DNA of 64,000 nucleotides, from assembly GCF_005116445.1 (NCBI RefSeq), contig NZ_SWBQ01000002.1:744001-808000 (forward strand), given 5' to 3'. How positions within the stretch are numbered: position 1 is the stretch's first letter; each line of letters starts with the position of its first letter. The position numbers and the translations under genes were made by a program. Below, piece after piece: positions 33,029-41,313 of the stretch. A model generated the notes under the pieces. It worked only from the letters and a program-made list of their open reading frames with translations, had not been told where the DNA came from and did not search any database. This DNA comes from Pedobacter frigoris (GTDB lineage Bacteria > Bacteroidota > Bacteroidia > Sphingobacteriales > Sphingobacteriaceae).

Positions 33029-34159
33029 ATGAAGAAAATTTCGCTATGCACCACTTTGGTTTTGATAGCTGCGAATGTGTTGGGACAAAACAAATTTATT
33101 GATCGCTATCTTTCTAATAAGACAGATTCTTCACGCAGAGCGAGTTTTATGCCAGTGCCAATTTTAAGGTATTCTCAGGAAATAGGTCTTGAATTTGGTG
33201 CAGGAATACTTTATTCGGCATATTTAGACAGAAAAGACCTGACAAACAGGAGCTCAAATTTCTCCGGACTGGTTTCAGTTTCCACCAAAAGCCAGTACAA
33301 CATTTCTCTCAAAAGCGACATCTGGACAAAAAAGAATAAGCATCATTATATAGCCGAAGTACGTTTTAGGAAAATGCCCTTTGATTTTTTCGGCATAGGC
33401 AACGAAACCATTGAGGCAGATAAAGACAGGTTAGTGCAGGATTATATCAAAGTGGTTCTGGAGGCCGAAAAGCGGTTTTGGCAGAATATGTATACCGGAT
33501 TTTCAGTAGGTTTCGAAAATTACCATTTCACAGATAAAGAAGTCGGCGGAATATTCAGCACTGACCAGTCTATAGTTCATAAATTTGGCGGATCTGTTGT
33601 TTATGCTGGCGTTTCCCAAACCTACGATACCAGAAGCTCCAATAATTATACTACAAAAGGTATGATGGCGAAAATTTCCTACCAATACGCTCCCGATTTC
33701 TGGGGCGGGGAAAACTTCACGGGAAGTTTAATCAAAGCCAACATTCGCAATTTCTGGTCGCTGTCGCCCAAATTTGTGCTCGGTGTACATGGTATGTTCA
33801 ATACTGTTCAAGGCAAAAACACCCCCTTTTACCTTTTACAACAAATGGGTAATGACGAAATGATGAGGGGTTATTATACCGGTAGATATAGAGAACGCAA
33901 CCTGCTTGCCGCACAAGCAGAACTAAGGTATCGATACAATAACCGTTTTGGATTGGCGGTATTTGGTGGCGGCGGACAAGTTTTCGACAATGGCGATCTT
34001 TCCTTAAAAAGCTTCAAGCCTTCGTATGGTGCAGGAGGAAGGTATTTCTTTGATCCTGAAAAAGGATTGAGCGTTCGTGTAGATTATGGTATCGGCGAAA
34101 AGCGTGCAAATGAAAAACGCCAGACCGGATTTTACATCAGTCTGGCGGAGGCGTTTTAA
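33029..34159 (+). CDS. BamA/D15-like outer-membrane beta-barrel protein
   Basis: I use the ATG at 33029 because it gives a signal peptide (MKKISLCTTLVLIAANVLGQ); an upstream ATG at 32987 would put 14 polar residues ahead of it. The mature protein of about 356 residues is made of alternating amphipathic strands, with typical barrel pieces (GLEFGAGILYSAYL, NRFGLAVFGGGGQVFDNGD, GLSVRVDYGIGEKRANE), and ends in a terminal Phe (SLAEAF), the usual C-terminal signal for barrel insertion. No POTRA domain precedes the barrel, unlike BamA or TamA. Its cargo or function is unknown. Confidence 0.75.
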   Translation: MKKISLCTTLVLIAANVLGQNKFIDRYLSNKTDSSRRASFMPVPILRYSQEIGLEFGAGILYSAYLDRKDLTNRSSNFSGLVSVSTKSQYNISLKSDIWTKKNKHHYIAEVRFRKMPFDFFGIGNETIEADKDRLVQDYIKVVLEAEKRFWQNMYTGFSVGFENYHFTDKEVGGIFSTDQSIVHKFGGSVVYAGVSQTYDTRSSNNYTTKGMMAKISYQYAPDFWGGENFTGSLIKANIRNFWSLSPKFVLGVHGMFNTVQGKNTPFYLLQQMGNDEMMRGYYTGRYRERNLLAAQAELRYRYNNRFGLAVFGGGGQVFDNGDLSLKSFKPSYGAGGRYFFDPEKGLSVRVDYGIGEKRANEKRQTGFYISLAEAF

Positions 34160-34163
34160 TAAA

Positions 34164-36410
34164 TTATCCTTCGTTTATTACAGGTCTGCTACGATCGAAT
34201 AGCACTCTTCCGTTTTTTTCAATCTTGCTGTTGTGAATTACAATGGATTCTTCCTTTGGCCAGTAACTTGCATTAGATATGGAGATTGTCAACTGGTCGC
34301 CTTCCTTAAGTTGTGCGTTGATCTGTTTTGCGAATTTCACTTCGATGAAAACCTTCATCTTTTCACCTTCATTGGTTTCTATGTAGAACCCATCCATAAG
34401 TTTCCTAGTTGGCGTTCCATAAGAATAGCCCATTACTTTTGCTTTAAGGGTTTTCCCATTATACTTAGCATAAATACTTCTATTTCTTTTCTCATCGTCG
34501 CTGAGCTTTGGTTCTGTACCAAACCAAAAAACCCAATCTCCCTTTTGCAATCCATCCAGGCTATAAAGACTGGCTGGACCTCCACCTTGATTACCGCTTA
34601 ACTTGTTTAAAAATGCCTGATCAAATTTCTGAGCTTCTTCGAATGAATAAACCTTACCGTCAACAACAAACATTGGTTTCAGTTTATCTAAACCTTTGAT
34701 TATTGTCATCTTCTTCCCTTTTGGAGACTTCACGTCGTAAACATATTGAACATGATCCTTGTACTTCTTAGTTGATGTTTTTATAAATGGCTCCTGTTGA
34801 TTCAGCGTATTATTGCTCACCATTAATTTATTTCTATCAAAAATCACTTTGTTTCCTTTGGAATATGTACCGGAGCCAATTTGAGCACATTCATTAAGCA
34901 CAGAATAATAAACGTGAAACACCTTAATCTTTATCTGATCACCAAGTTTAAGGTTTTTGCTTACTTCTACAGCGGACTCGGGAGCAACATACGCTTTGAT
35001 TCGCTCGCCATTGTTCAGCTTTATAAAAAACCCGTCCATTATAGACCGATCTTCTCTGAAAGCGAAACCTGTTAATTTTCCGTAAATAGTTTTACCTGTA
35101 TATTTCGACGAGTAATAGCGGGCTTTCGTCTCAGCTTCAGTGAGCTTAGGCTCTTTCCCAAACCAAAAAACATTATCTTTTTCATCTAAACCATCGACAT
35201 CGTACTGTCTCCCAGATCCCAAGCCCTGCTTTGAACTTAATGATTTTAAGAATGTGGGAGTAAATGCTTTTGCTTCTTCTAAGCTAAATACTTTATCATC
35301 TATAAAAAATTTCACTACAATGTTAGGTGGTCCGCCTGTTTTCATCTGCTTGCCATTGGGTGAGTTGACTTCGACTAAAATGGCAGGATCAGTTGAATTT
35401 CCAAAAAAGGTATTTTTCACTTTTATGAAACCAGTGGAACTAACTGACTCAGTTCCATTAATTGTTTTGGCGATTGTTTTTGGTACTTCAGCATAAACTA
35501 CCTGAACTGCAAACAACCATCCCAATGCCAGACATGCCGGCACTGTTAATAGATACGCTAACTTTTTCATATTTTTTGATTGATTAGTGAATAACATTTC
35601 AATACGTGCCTTCAATGGGCTTTTCACAAAACTGTGCACAAAAGGCGGGTTGTTCTTACGAACAGCTATAGTCAGCAGCAAATTGGCATAGGAAGTATTT
35701 CCGATAATTGAAGAAGCCTCCTGGTCTGCTTCGTACTCGTGTACCTGCTCCAATGCATGTGCATACAGATAAGTCAAAGGATTGAACCATAAAAATACTT
35801 TGCAGACATTCACGAACAACTTGTCGAGGGAATGAAGCCTGTTGGCATGCACTGCTTCATGCTGAAGGATCACTGCAATCTCTTCTTCTTTCAGATCCTG
35901 CTGATCTACAAAAACGTAGTTCAGGAAGGAACAATTGGTAAAACCTGTGGGTTTATAAACAACCTTCAAATGACCTACCTTTTTGTTGACTTTAGCAATA
36001 TGTCTTAAAAGCTGTGCCATCTGATAAACAAACAACACCAACATCACTGCCGCGATCAGCCAGTAAGTAGCATTCATAATCTCCTGCCAGCTGTATTCAG
36101 AAAAAAGAGAATCCTCTGATACTGAATTCGGCAGCGCATGTACAATAGGAGCCTCTGCATTGGAAACGCCAGCTGGAGTAAATGATTCAACAGTGGATAT
36201 TGGTGTTTCCTGCGGCACCTCCTGCTGTACCTCTACCTGCCTTTCTACTTCCAGCTGCAAAGCGGGAATAAGAAAACTAACAACCAGAGTCGACAATAAA
36301 TAAAATCTATTGAAGCTAAAAAAAGTAAGCCTTTGTAAAAACAAATAATACAGCGCGTAAAACAAGCCCATGCAGGCGCTTACTTTCAGCAGGTAGGTCA
36401 GCCATTCCAT
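34164..36410 (-). CDS. BlaR1-like M56 metallopeptidase with duplicated C-terminal domain
   Basis: A 748-residue membrane protein. Helices at about 5-25, 35-52, 113-135 and 283-305 surround a cytoplasmic M56 zinc-protease domain with HEAVH at 184-188 and EYEAD at 225-229. After the last helix, the extracytoplasmic region holds two homologous domains of about 160 residues (about 367-528 and 579-741); each starts near VFSLEEAKAF or VYSFEEAQKF, contains VFWFG-x-EPKL and MDGF, and ends in FDR. No penicillin-binding domain is seen. With the upstream BlaI gene (shared TAATG) it forms a signal-transducing pair: the sensor would be activated to cleave the repressor. The ligand is unknown. Confidence 0.85.
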   Translation of the reverse strand: MEWLTYLLKVSACMGLFYALYYLFLQRLTFFSFNRFYLLSTLVVSFLIPALQLEVERQVEVQQEVPQETPISTVESFTPAGVSNAEAPIVHALPNSVSEDSLFSEYSWQEIMNATYWLIAAVMLVLFVYQMAQLLRHIAKVNKKVGHLKVVYKPTGFTNCSFLNYVFVDQQDLKEEEIAVILQHEAVHANRLHSLDKLFVNVCKVFLWFNPLTYLYAHALEQVHEYEADQEASSIIGNTSYANLLLTIAVRKNNPPFVHSFVKSPLKARIEMLFTNQSKNMKKLAYLLTVPACLALGWLFAVQVVYAEVPKTIAKTINGTESVSSTGFIKVKNTFFGNSTDPAILVEVNSPNGKQMKTGGPPNIVVKFFIDDKVFSLEEAKAFTPTFLKSLSSKQGLGSGRQYDVDGLDEKDNVFWFGKEPKLTEAETKARYYSSKYTGKTIYGKLTGFAFREDRSIMDGFFIKLNNGERIKAYVAPESAVEVSKNLKLGDQIKIKVFHVYYSVLNECAQIGSGTYSKGNKVIFDRNKLMVSNNTLNQQEPFIKTSTKKYKDHVQYVYDVKSPKGKKMTIIKGLDKLKPMFVVDGKVYSFEEAQKFDQAFLNKLSGNQGGGPASLYSLDGLQKGDWVFWFGTEPKLSDDEKRNRSIYAKYNGKTLKAKVMGYSYGTPTRKLMDGFYIETNEGEKMKVFIEVKFAKQINAQLKEGDQLTISISNASYWPKEESIVIHNSKIEKNGRVLFDRSRPVINEG

Positions 36411-36775
36411 TATTTTTCGTTTTTGTTGATGAGTGCTTTGAGTTCAGCGATGTCTGCCTCGCTTAAGGCCTGTTCCTTTACCATAAAAGACAACAGGTTC
36501 GCCGGTGAGTTATCAAAATATCCGGAGAAGAGTTTAGAGAAAGTAGTACGGGCGTATTCTTCCTTACCAATCGCAGGGTAATATTCATACGTCTTTCCGT
36601 AAGCTTTATAGCTCAGGTAGCCCTTTTTCTCTAAAAGTCTTACGATAGATGAAATGGTATTGTATGGGGGCTTAGGCTCCTCATCCATTTCCTCAATGAT
36701 GTCTTTCACAAATCCTTTCTGAATCTTCCAGATGATTTGCATAATACGCTCTTCTGCTTTAGTTAATTCTTCCAT
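36410..36775 (-). CDS. BlaI/MecI-family repressor
   Basis: A 121-residue winged-helix repressor with family segments LTKAEERIMQIIWKIQKGFV, PYNTISSIVRLLEKKGYL and YEYYPAIGKEEYARTTF. It represses its own operon until cleaved by the neighbouring M56 protease. Its stop and the protease start share one nucleotide (TAATG). A palindrome TTTACAACTGTAAA, matching the classical BlaI/MecI operator core TACA-N2-TGTA, lies 29 nt upstream of the start. Confidence 0.93.
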   Translation of the reverse strand: MEELTKAEERIMQIIWKIQKGFVKDIIEEMDEEPKPPYNTISSIVRLLEKKGYLSYKAYGKTYEYYPAIGKEEYARTTFSKLFSGYFDNSPANLLSFMVKEQALSEADIAELKALINKNEK

Positions 36776-36803
36776 AACATAAAGCTATAACTTATTTTTC
36801 AGT

Positions 36804-36817
36804 TTTACAACTGTAAA
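36804..36817. promoter_or_regulatory. BlaI-type operator TTTACAACTGTAAA
   Basis: Perfect 6-bp arms TTTACA / TGTAAA flank AC. The core TACAACTGTA is the same as that of the staphylococcal bla operator. It lies between the blaI-like start and the methyltransferase, so autoregulation of the blaI-M56 operon is the likely role. Confidence 0.75.
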
Positions 36818-36882
36818 TTCAGTTAATAAACGTATTTATCAGTTTTATAATTATATTATGCTGATAATCAAATAAATAATTT

Positions 36883-37665
36883 TTAATACTTGATTTTAAA
36901 ATGTTCCTTAGCCTGACCTTTTCTAAAATAAACCAGTCCGATCCAGAACAAATCAATGGTCACAGTTACATCCGGATGGCTCTTGATTTCTTCCCAGGCC
37001 TCTTTCATTCCTTTACTCCAGTAGATATCGTCAAATATCAGCAGCGATCCCTCATGTACTTTTGGCAAGCACCAATTGAAATAATCTATAGTAGCCTGCT
37101 TCCTGTGATTGCCGTCTATATAAACGAAATCTAAACGGTCTGCACTTTCAATGATTTCCGGGAAAAGCAGGTCAAAATTACCTACCTGTAACTCTACATT
37201 ATCAAGTTCAAGGTCCTGGAAATTTCTATAAGCTACCTTCGCAGTTTGAGGACATCCTTCTACTGTAATGACATCAGCATCAGGCGCGGCCTTTGACAGA
37301 TATGAAGAGGTGATGCCCAGGCAGGTGCCCAGTTCAATAATATTCTTAGGATTGTTTTCTTTTGCCAATCTGTAAATCAGCTGTGCCAATCTCGGGTTCT
37401 TCAAAGCATTTTTAGCAATCTCGCTTACCTTCTTAACTCTGTTTTTATTCAAATGAGAACCAGCCCCTAAATCGGTCACAGTAACCTCAGAATGGTCATT
37501 AAAAAGTTTTTTTCTCTGAGCTTCTATGCTTTTATAATCGTTTTTAGGACTAAAATCGTAAATTACCTCATCCGTAAGTTTATAAACAAATGGGGAATGT
37601 GTACCATGTCTGCTTTTTGAGGTAAAGCGATGTTTCAGATAATCACTGATAAAGTTAACAATCAT
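36883..37665 (-). CDS. Class I SAM-dependent methyltransferase
   Basis: The ATG at 37665 is chosen over that at 37683, because an exact -7 box (37671-37678) ends 5 nt before it. The 260-residue product begins MIVNFISDYLKHRFTSKSRH and continues with GTHSPFVYKL, a start common to a Bacteroidetes methyltransferase group. The SAM-binding loop is NIIELGTCLGITSSYLS, then VITVEGCPQTAKVA, and the motif LDFVYIDGNHRKQATIDYF resembles O-methyltransferase family 3. The C-terminal half (LLIFDDIYWSKGMKEAW) completes the Rossmann fold. The acceptor substrate is not identifiable. Confidence 0.82.
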   Translation of the reverse strand: MIVNFISDYLKHRFTSKSRHGTHSPFVYKLTDEVIYDFSPKNDYKSIEAQRKKLFNDHSEVTVTDLGAGSHLNKNRVKKVSEIAKNALKNPRLAQLIYRLAKENNPKNIIELGTCLGITSSYLSKAAPDADVITVEGCPQTAKVAYRNFQDLELDNVELQVGNFDLLFPEIIESADRLDFVYIDGNHRKQATIDYFNWCLPKVHEGSLLIFDDIYWSKGMKEAWEEIKSHPDVTVTIDLFWIGLVYFRKGQAKEHFKIKY

Positions 37666-37670
37666 AACCG

Positions 37671-37678
37671 CAAAAATA
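37671..37678 (-). promoter_or_regulatory. -7 box TATTTTTG directly before the methyltransferase ATG
   Basis: An exact TAnnTTTG match on the minus strand that ends 5 nt before the ATG at 37665. This implies a leaderless transcript and decides the start codon. Confidence 0.55.
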
Positions 37679-37700
37679 GGCATTCAAATTTGTATGTTTA

Positions 37701-38570
37701 ATGGAAAACGTTAAAGAAATAAGCGCTTTAGTAAAATTACTTGATGATCCTGATCAGGAAATCTACCAGCATGTGGAAGGACGTCTCTTAGAATATGGCA
37801 GTGAAGTCATCGATTACCTGGAAAATGCCTGGGAACAATCATTGGACACCCTGCTTCAACAACGGATTGAAAATATAGTCCACAAGATACAATTCACCAA
37901 CGTAAAGGAAGACCTCAACTTATGGTACCAAAGCGGAGCTTTTGATCTTTTACAGGGTGCACTTGTTGTCAACCGCTACCAGTACCCTGACCTCGACGAA
38001 GAAAAGATCATCCTTCAGATTGAAGAAATCAAACGGGAGATCTGGCTGGGACTGCAATATGAAATGAGTTCTATTGAAAAAATTAAGTTGATCAATCACG
38101 TGTTCTATAACATTTATGGCTTCAGCGGAAATACCAAGAATCACCACGATCCTCAAAATTCCTACATCAACCAGGTCATGGAGAGTAAAAAAGGAAACCA
38201 AATCTCTTTAGCCATCATTTATGCTACCCTTGCTCAAAAACTGGACATTCCGGTCTACGGCGTCAATCTGCCTCAACATTTCATTTTGGGATATATTGAT
38301 GAAAGCAAGCGTGAAGAACATGAATTTGGCGTATTGTTTTACATCAATGCCTTCAATAAAGGGGCTATCTTCGGCAAACATGATGTAGACCAGTTTCTGC
38401 GCCAGCTCAATCTTGATCCAATGCCTGGTTTCTATGCGCCTTGCAGCAATGTAGAAATCATCAGACGTGTCATTCGTAACCTGATCTCAGCTTATGAAAA
38501 CCTCGGCTCAAAGGAAAAGGTGGATGAGTTAAAGCAACTCCAGGATATACTTATTAATACAGATTTATAG
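37701..38570 (+). CDS. SirB1-like transglutaminase-fold protein
   Basis: A 289-residue protein of the SirB1 N-terminal/transglutaminase-like family. A helical N-terminal part (LVKLLDDPDQEIYQHVEGRL) is followed by the family core LINHVFYNIYGFSGNTKNHH, DPQNSYINQVMESKKGN and ISLAIIYATLAQKLDIPVYG, then VNLPQHFILGY. In related proteins Cys-His-Asp form the catalytic triad; here the residue before SLAII is Ile, with Gln and Asn around it, so the nucleophilic Cys appears absent, as in many SirB1 homologues. Its stop overlaps the convergent hydrolase by 6 bp. Function is unknown. Confidence 0.75.
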   Translation: MENVKEISALVKLLDDPDQEIYQHVEGRLLEYGSEVIDYLENAWEQSLDTLLQQRIENIVHKIQFTNVKEDLNLWYQSGAFDLLQGALVVNRYQYPDLDEEKIILQIEEIKREIWLGLQYEMSSIEKIKLINHVFYNIYGFSGNTKNHHDPQNSYINQVMESKKGNQISLAIIYATLAQKLDIPVYGVNLPQHFILGYIDESKREEHEFGVLFYINAFNKGAIFGKHDVDQFLRQLNLDPMPGFYAPCSNVEIIRRVIRNLISAYENLGSKEKVDELKQLQDILINTDL

Positions 38571-39479
38571 AAATTTATTGGCTTTCATCCAGTTGATCAG
38601 GCGTTCAAACCAATCGTCGGTAGTGGTTTTGTTGTTCAGTCCGAAACCATGACCACCAGCCTGATAAAGATGCATCTCAGCTTTTACTTTATTTTTAACG
38701 AGGGCCTGGTTAAAAAGAATGCTATTTTCAACAGCGACACCGCCATCATCATTGGCATGTACAAGAAATGTGGGCGGAGTTTGTGGGGTGACATGTTTAT
38801 CATTTGAAAAATAATCACATTTTTCCTCCGCAGCATTTTTACCGATCAGGTTATTTACTGATCCGGCATGGTAGGATGCTGTAAAAGAGATGACAGGGTA
38901 GATAAGAACAGAAAAATCTGGTCGCAGGCTAACGTTCTCTTTATTTGGAATCTTAGCATCAGCATAGTGAACTGCCAAGGACGAAGCCAGATGCCCACCT
39001 GCAGAAAAGCCCATAACCCCTATACGGTCTGCTTTTACATTCCATTTTTCCGAATTCTTTCGCACCAGATACATCGCTTGCTGTACATCCATCAGCGGCC
39101 CAGAAGATTTATCTTCCATAACAGCGTCGCTTGGCAAGCGGTATTTGAGTATAAATGCGGCAATGCCTGCCGCATTTAATTTCCTGGCAACCTCATAGCC
39201 TTCAAGATCTATAGAAAGCATCCCATAGCCTCCGCCAGGACAAACAATTACTCCTGTTCCTGTAGCTTTTTCCTTTGCGGGCAAAAATACACTTATCGTC
39301 GGCACTGTCACTTTACTGATCCTGGTCATTTTATCATTGCCAACCTGAGCTTCTTCCACATAGTCAGCGGGAGCTATTTTCGATCCGGGAATCTTTCCCT
39401 CATAGAGTTTAACAATTTCCTGGGCCTCCAGTAATGTTGAAGATGTCAGTATCATGAGCAATGCTATAAAGTATTTCAT
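38565..39479 (-). CDS. Secreted alpha/beta hydrolase (acetyl-esterase-like)
   Basis: A 304-residue protein with a signal peptide ([20 protein letters not shown]). The hydrolase fold shows the oxyanion segment GVIVCPGGGYGMLS, the nucleophile elbow GFSAGGHLASSLA, the acid region TFLVHANDDGGV and the catalytic His in GGHGFGL, typical of acetyl-xylan-esterase-like hydrolases. It would act in the periplasm on acetylated or esterified carbohydrates. Its start shares one nucleotide with the prfB stop (TAATG), so it is cotranscribed with prfB, though no functional link is evident. Confidence 0.88.
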   Translation of the reverse strand: MKYFIALLMILTSSTLLEAQEIVKLYEGKIPGSKIAPADYVEEAQVGNDKMTRISKVTVPTISVFLPAKEKATGTGVIVCPGGGYGMLSIDLEGYEVARKLNAAGIAAFILKYRLPSDAVMEDKSSGPLMDVQQAMYLVRKNSEKWNVKADRIGVMGFSAGGHLASSLAVHYADAKIPNKENVSLRPDFSVLIYPVISFTASYHAGSVNNLIGKNAAEEKCDYFSNDKHVTPQTPPTFLVHANDDGGVAVENSILFNQALVKNKVKAEMHLYQAGGHGFGLNNKTTTDDWFERLINWMKANKFL

Positions 39480-40553
39480 TAAAACTCCATTAAGTATGCT
39501 TTTAAAAAGTCATTGATGTCTCCATCGAGCACAGCCTGAGGATTTGAGGTCTGGTAATTGGTCCGGTGATCTTTTACCCTCCTGTCGTCCAGCACATAGC
39601 TCCTGATCTGCGAACCCCATTCTATCTTTTTCTTACTGCCTTCTACCAAAGCTGTGGCTTCCATACGCTTACGCATTTCGACCTCATAAAGCTGTGATTT
39701 GAGTAAGCGAATGGCATTTTCTTTATTCTGAAGCTGTGAGCGGGACTCCTGATTCTTGATGATGATTCCCGAAGGTTTATGGTACAGGCGAACTGCGGTT
39801 TCTACCTTGTTTACGTTTTGTCCGCCGGCTCCACCTGAGCGGAAGGTCTCAAACTCAATTTCAGAGGGATTGACTTCGATTTCTATGGTATCATCTACCA
39901 GGGGATATACATAAACGGAAGCAAAAGAGGTATGCCTTCTTGCATTAGAATCAAACGGAGAGATCCGCACCAGTCGGTGTACTCCATTTTCTCCTTTCAA
40001 GTACCCGTAAGCGAATTCACCTGAGATTTCGATCGTTACCGTTTTAATGCCGGCTACCTCCCCCTCCTGATAATCCTGTTCGGCTACCTTATAGCCATTT
40101 TTCTCTGCCCACATCAGGTACATGCGCATCAGCATATACGCCCAGTCGCAACTTTCTGTTCCTCCGGCACCTGCAGTGATCTGCATGACCGCAGGCAGCT
40201 GGTCTTCCTTGGTCTTGAGCATGTTCTTCAATTCAAGACTTTCAATAACATTTAAGCATAGGTCAAACTGCTCCTGCATTTCCTCTTCAGTGGCGTCTCC
40301 GCTCTGCCAGAAGTCAAAAAGCACCTGGGTATCTTCCATCAGGCTATTGGCGTGTTGCCAGCCATCGGTCCACACCTTTTTGGAGTTGATTTCAGCAATA
40401 TGTTTTTCGGCTTTCTTTGGGTCGTCCCAAAAATTTGGCTGCAGGGTGAGTTCCTGCTCTATACGGATATCTTCTAAACGGTTTTCGACGTCAAAGATAC
40501 CTCCTCAGCGACGCTACTCTGTCCCTTAAATCCTGAATTTGTTCTTTTGTCAT
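39479..40553 (-). CDS. prfB: Peptide chain release factor 2, with programmed +1 frameshift
   Basis: RF2 recognises UGA and UAA. Translation starts at 40553 ([20 protein letters not shown]), meets an in-frame TGA at 40491-40493, and must shift +1 to continue as [10 protein letters not shown] and onward to the stop at 39479-39481; the product is 357 residues. The shift site is the classical one: AGGAGG, then TAT CTT TGA C. The body has the peptidyl-hydrolysis motif [11 protein letters not shown] and the UGA-recognition region around [20 protein letters not shown] (SPF variant of SPF/SPT). Low RF2 favours the shift, giving autoregulation. A -7 box ends 5 nt before the ATG. Confidence 0.95.
40490..40505 (-). 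promoter_or_regulatory. prfB: RF2 programmed frameshift site
   Basis: Minus strand: AGGAGG (40505-40500), TAT, slippery CTT (40496-40494), TGA stop, C. The Shine-Dalgarno-like hexamer to stop spacing is the same as in the E. coli prfB site, and TGAC is the poor-termination context. Confidence 0.93.
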
Positions 40554-40558
40554 AATCG

Positions 40559-40566
40559 CAAATATA
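40559..40566 (-). promoter_or_regulatory. -7 box TATATTTG directly before prfB
   Basis: An exact TAnnTTTG match, with 5 nt between the box and the ATG at 40553. A leaderless prfB mRNA is implied. Confidence 0.55.
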
Positions 40567-40606
40567 GGATAAAATTGTAAAGTAGGCGATGAGGAGGTAC
40601 AGAGGC

Positions 40607-41104
40607 CTAACTAAATAGTCCTTTTACTTTATCTATGATGCTGTCATTTTTACCGTCTCCGTTTGTATCAGTCTTTTCAGTAAACATCCTGGTTACATCC
40701 GACAGGTCAAATTTACCGTCATCACCGGAAACCTTACTCAATACATCCTGAATATTGAAAGAACTGTCATTCGGATCATTGGTCTTTTTTATGAATTTAT
40801 CTACTATACCAGGCAAAACTGATGCAGCAATGTTCTTTGCTGACTCAAGGTTGATACCCATTCCGGCCAGCTTTTCTGTAAGACCTGAAGAAGCCTGGTT
40901 CACAACGGCACTGCTATTGCCATTTTTAAAGGCGTCTACCAGTCCGGCAATATCCCCCGAAGCGAACTTAGCTTTCAATGCATCTATAATTGACCCTGAA
41001 GTAGCCTCAATTGCAGCCTCATTTTGTTCGTTAGGAACTGCGCTGTTATTTACAATTGCGTCCTGAACATTTTCTTTTACAAGTTGTTTTAAATTTTCTA
41101 TCAT
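40607..41104 (-). CDS. Small DUF937-like protein with a Ca-loop-like segment
   Basis: A 165-residue acidic soluble protein without signal peptide. It is helical and repetitive in character (SIIDALKAKFASGDIAGLVD, GLTEKLAGMGINLESAKNIA), resembling DUF937/YidB-type proteins, though I cannot confirm the family. Near the C-terminus KTDTNGDGKNDSIID fits a dockerin- or EF-hand-type Ca-binding loop. It is divergent from pgi. A 12-bp palindrome lies 15 nt upstream of its start. Function is unknown. Confidence 0.7.
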   Translation of the reverse strand: MIENLKQLVKENVQDAIVNNSAVPNEQNEAAIEATSGSIIDALKAKFASGDIAGLVDAFKNGNSSAVVNQASSGLTEKLAGMGINLESAKNIAASVLPGIVDKFIKKTNDPNDSSFNIQDVLSKVSGDDGKFDLSDVTRMFTEKTDTNGDGKNDSIIDKVKGLFS

Positions 41105-41119
41105 GGTTGATGTTTTAAT

Positions 41120-41131
41120 GGTATTAATACC
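41120..41131. promoter_or_regulatory. Perfect palindrome GGTATTAATACC
   Basis: A 12-bp perfect palindrome located 15 nt upstream of the start of the small DUF937-like gene. It could be an operator; no known regulator is assigned. Confidence 0.35.
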
Positions 41132-41313
41132 GTTTTATACACTAAATGTAATCAAAATAATTCCATTAAAAACAAGGCTTAAACCAGTTTATTTCAATAC
41201 ATTTTATGAGTTAAAATAAAGATGTCTGTAGGAATTTATTTATCGTTATAAATATTTTCATTTGGATTTTATGAAATAAAATAAACCATTACATTTACAA
41301 AAACACTTAGATT

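Noticed and set aside
40376..40553. prfB as a disrupted gene (frameshift mutation)
   Set aside because: The in-frame TGA lies at the exact classical programmed +1 site, so this is normal RF2 control and not a pseudogene.
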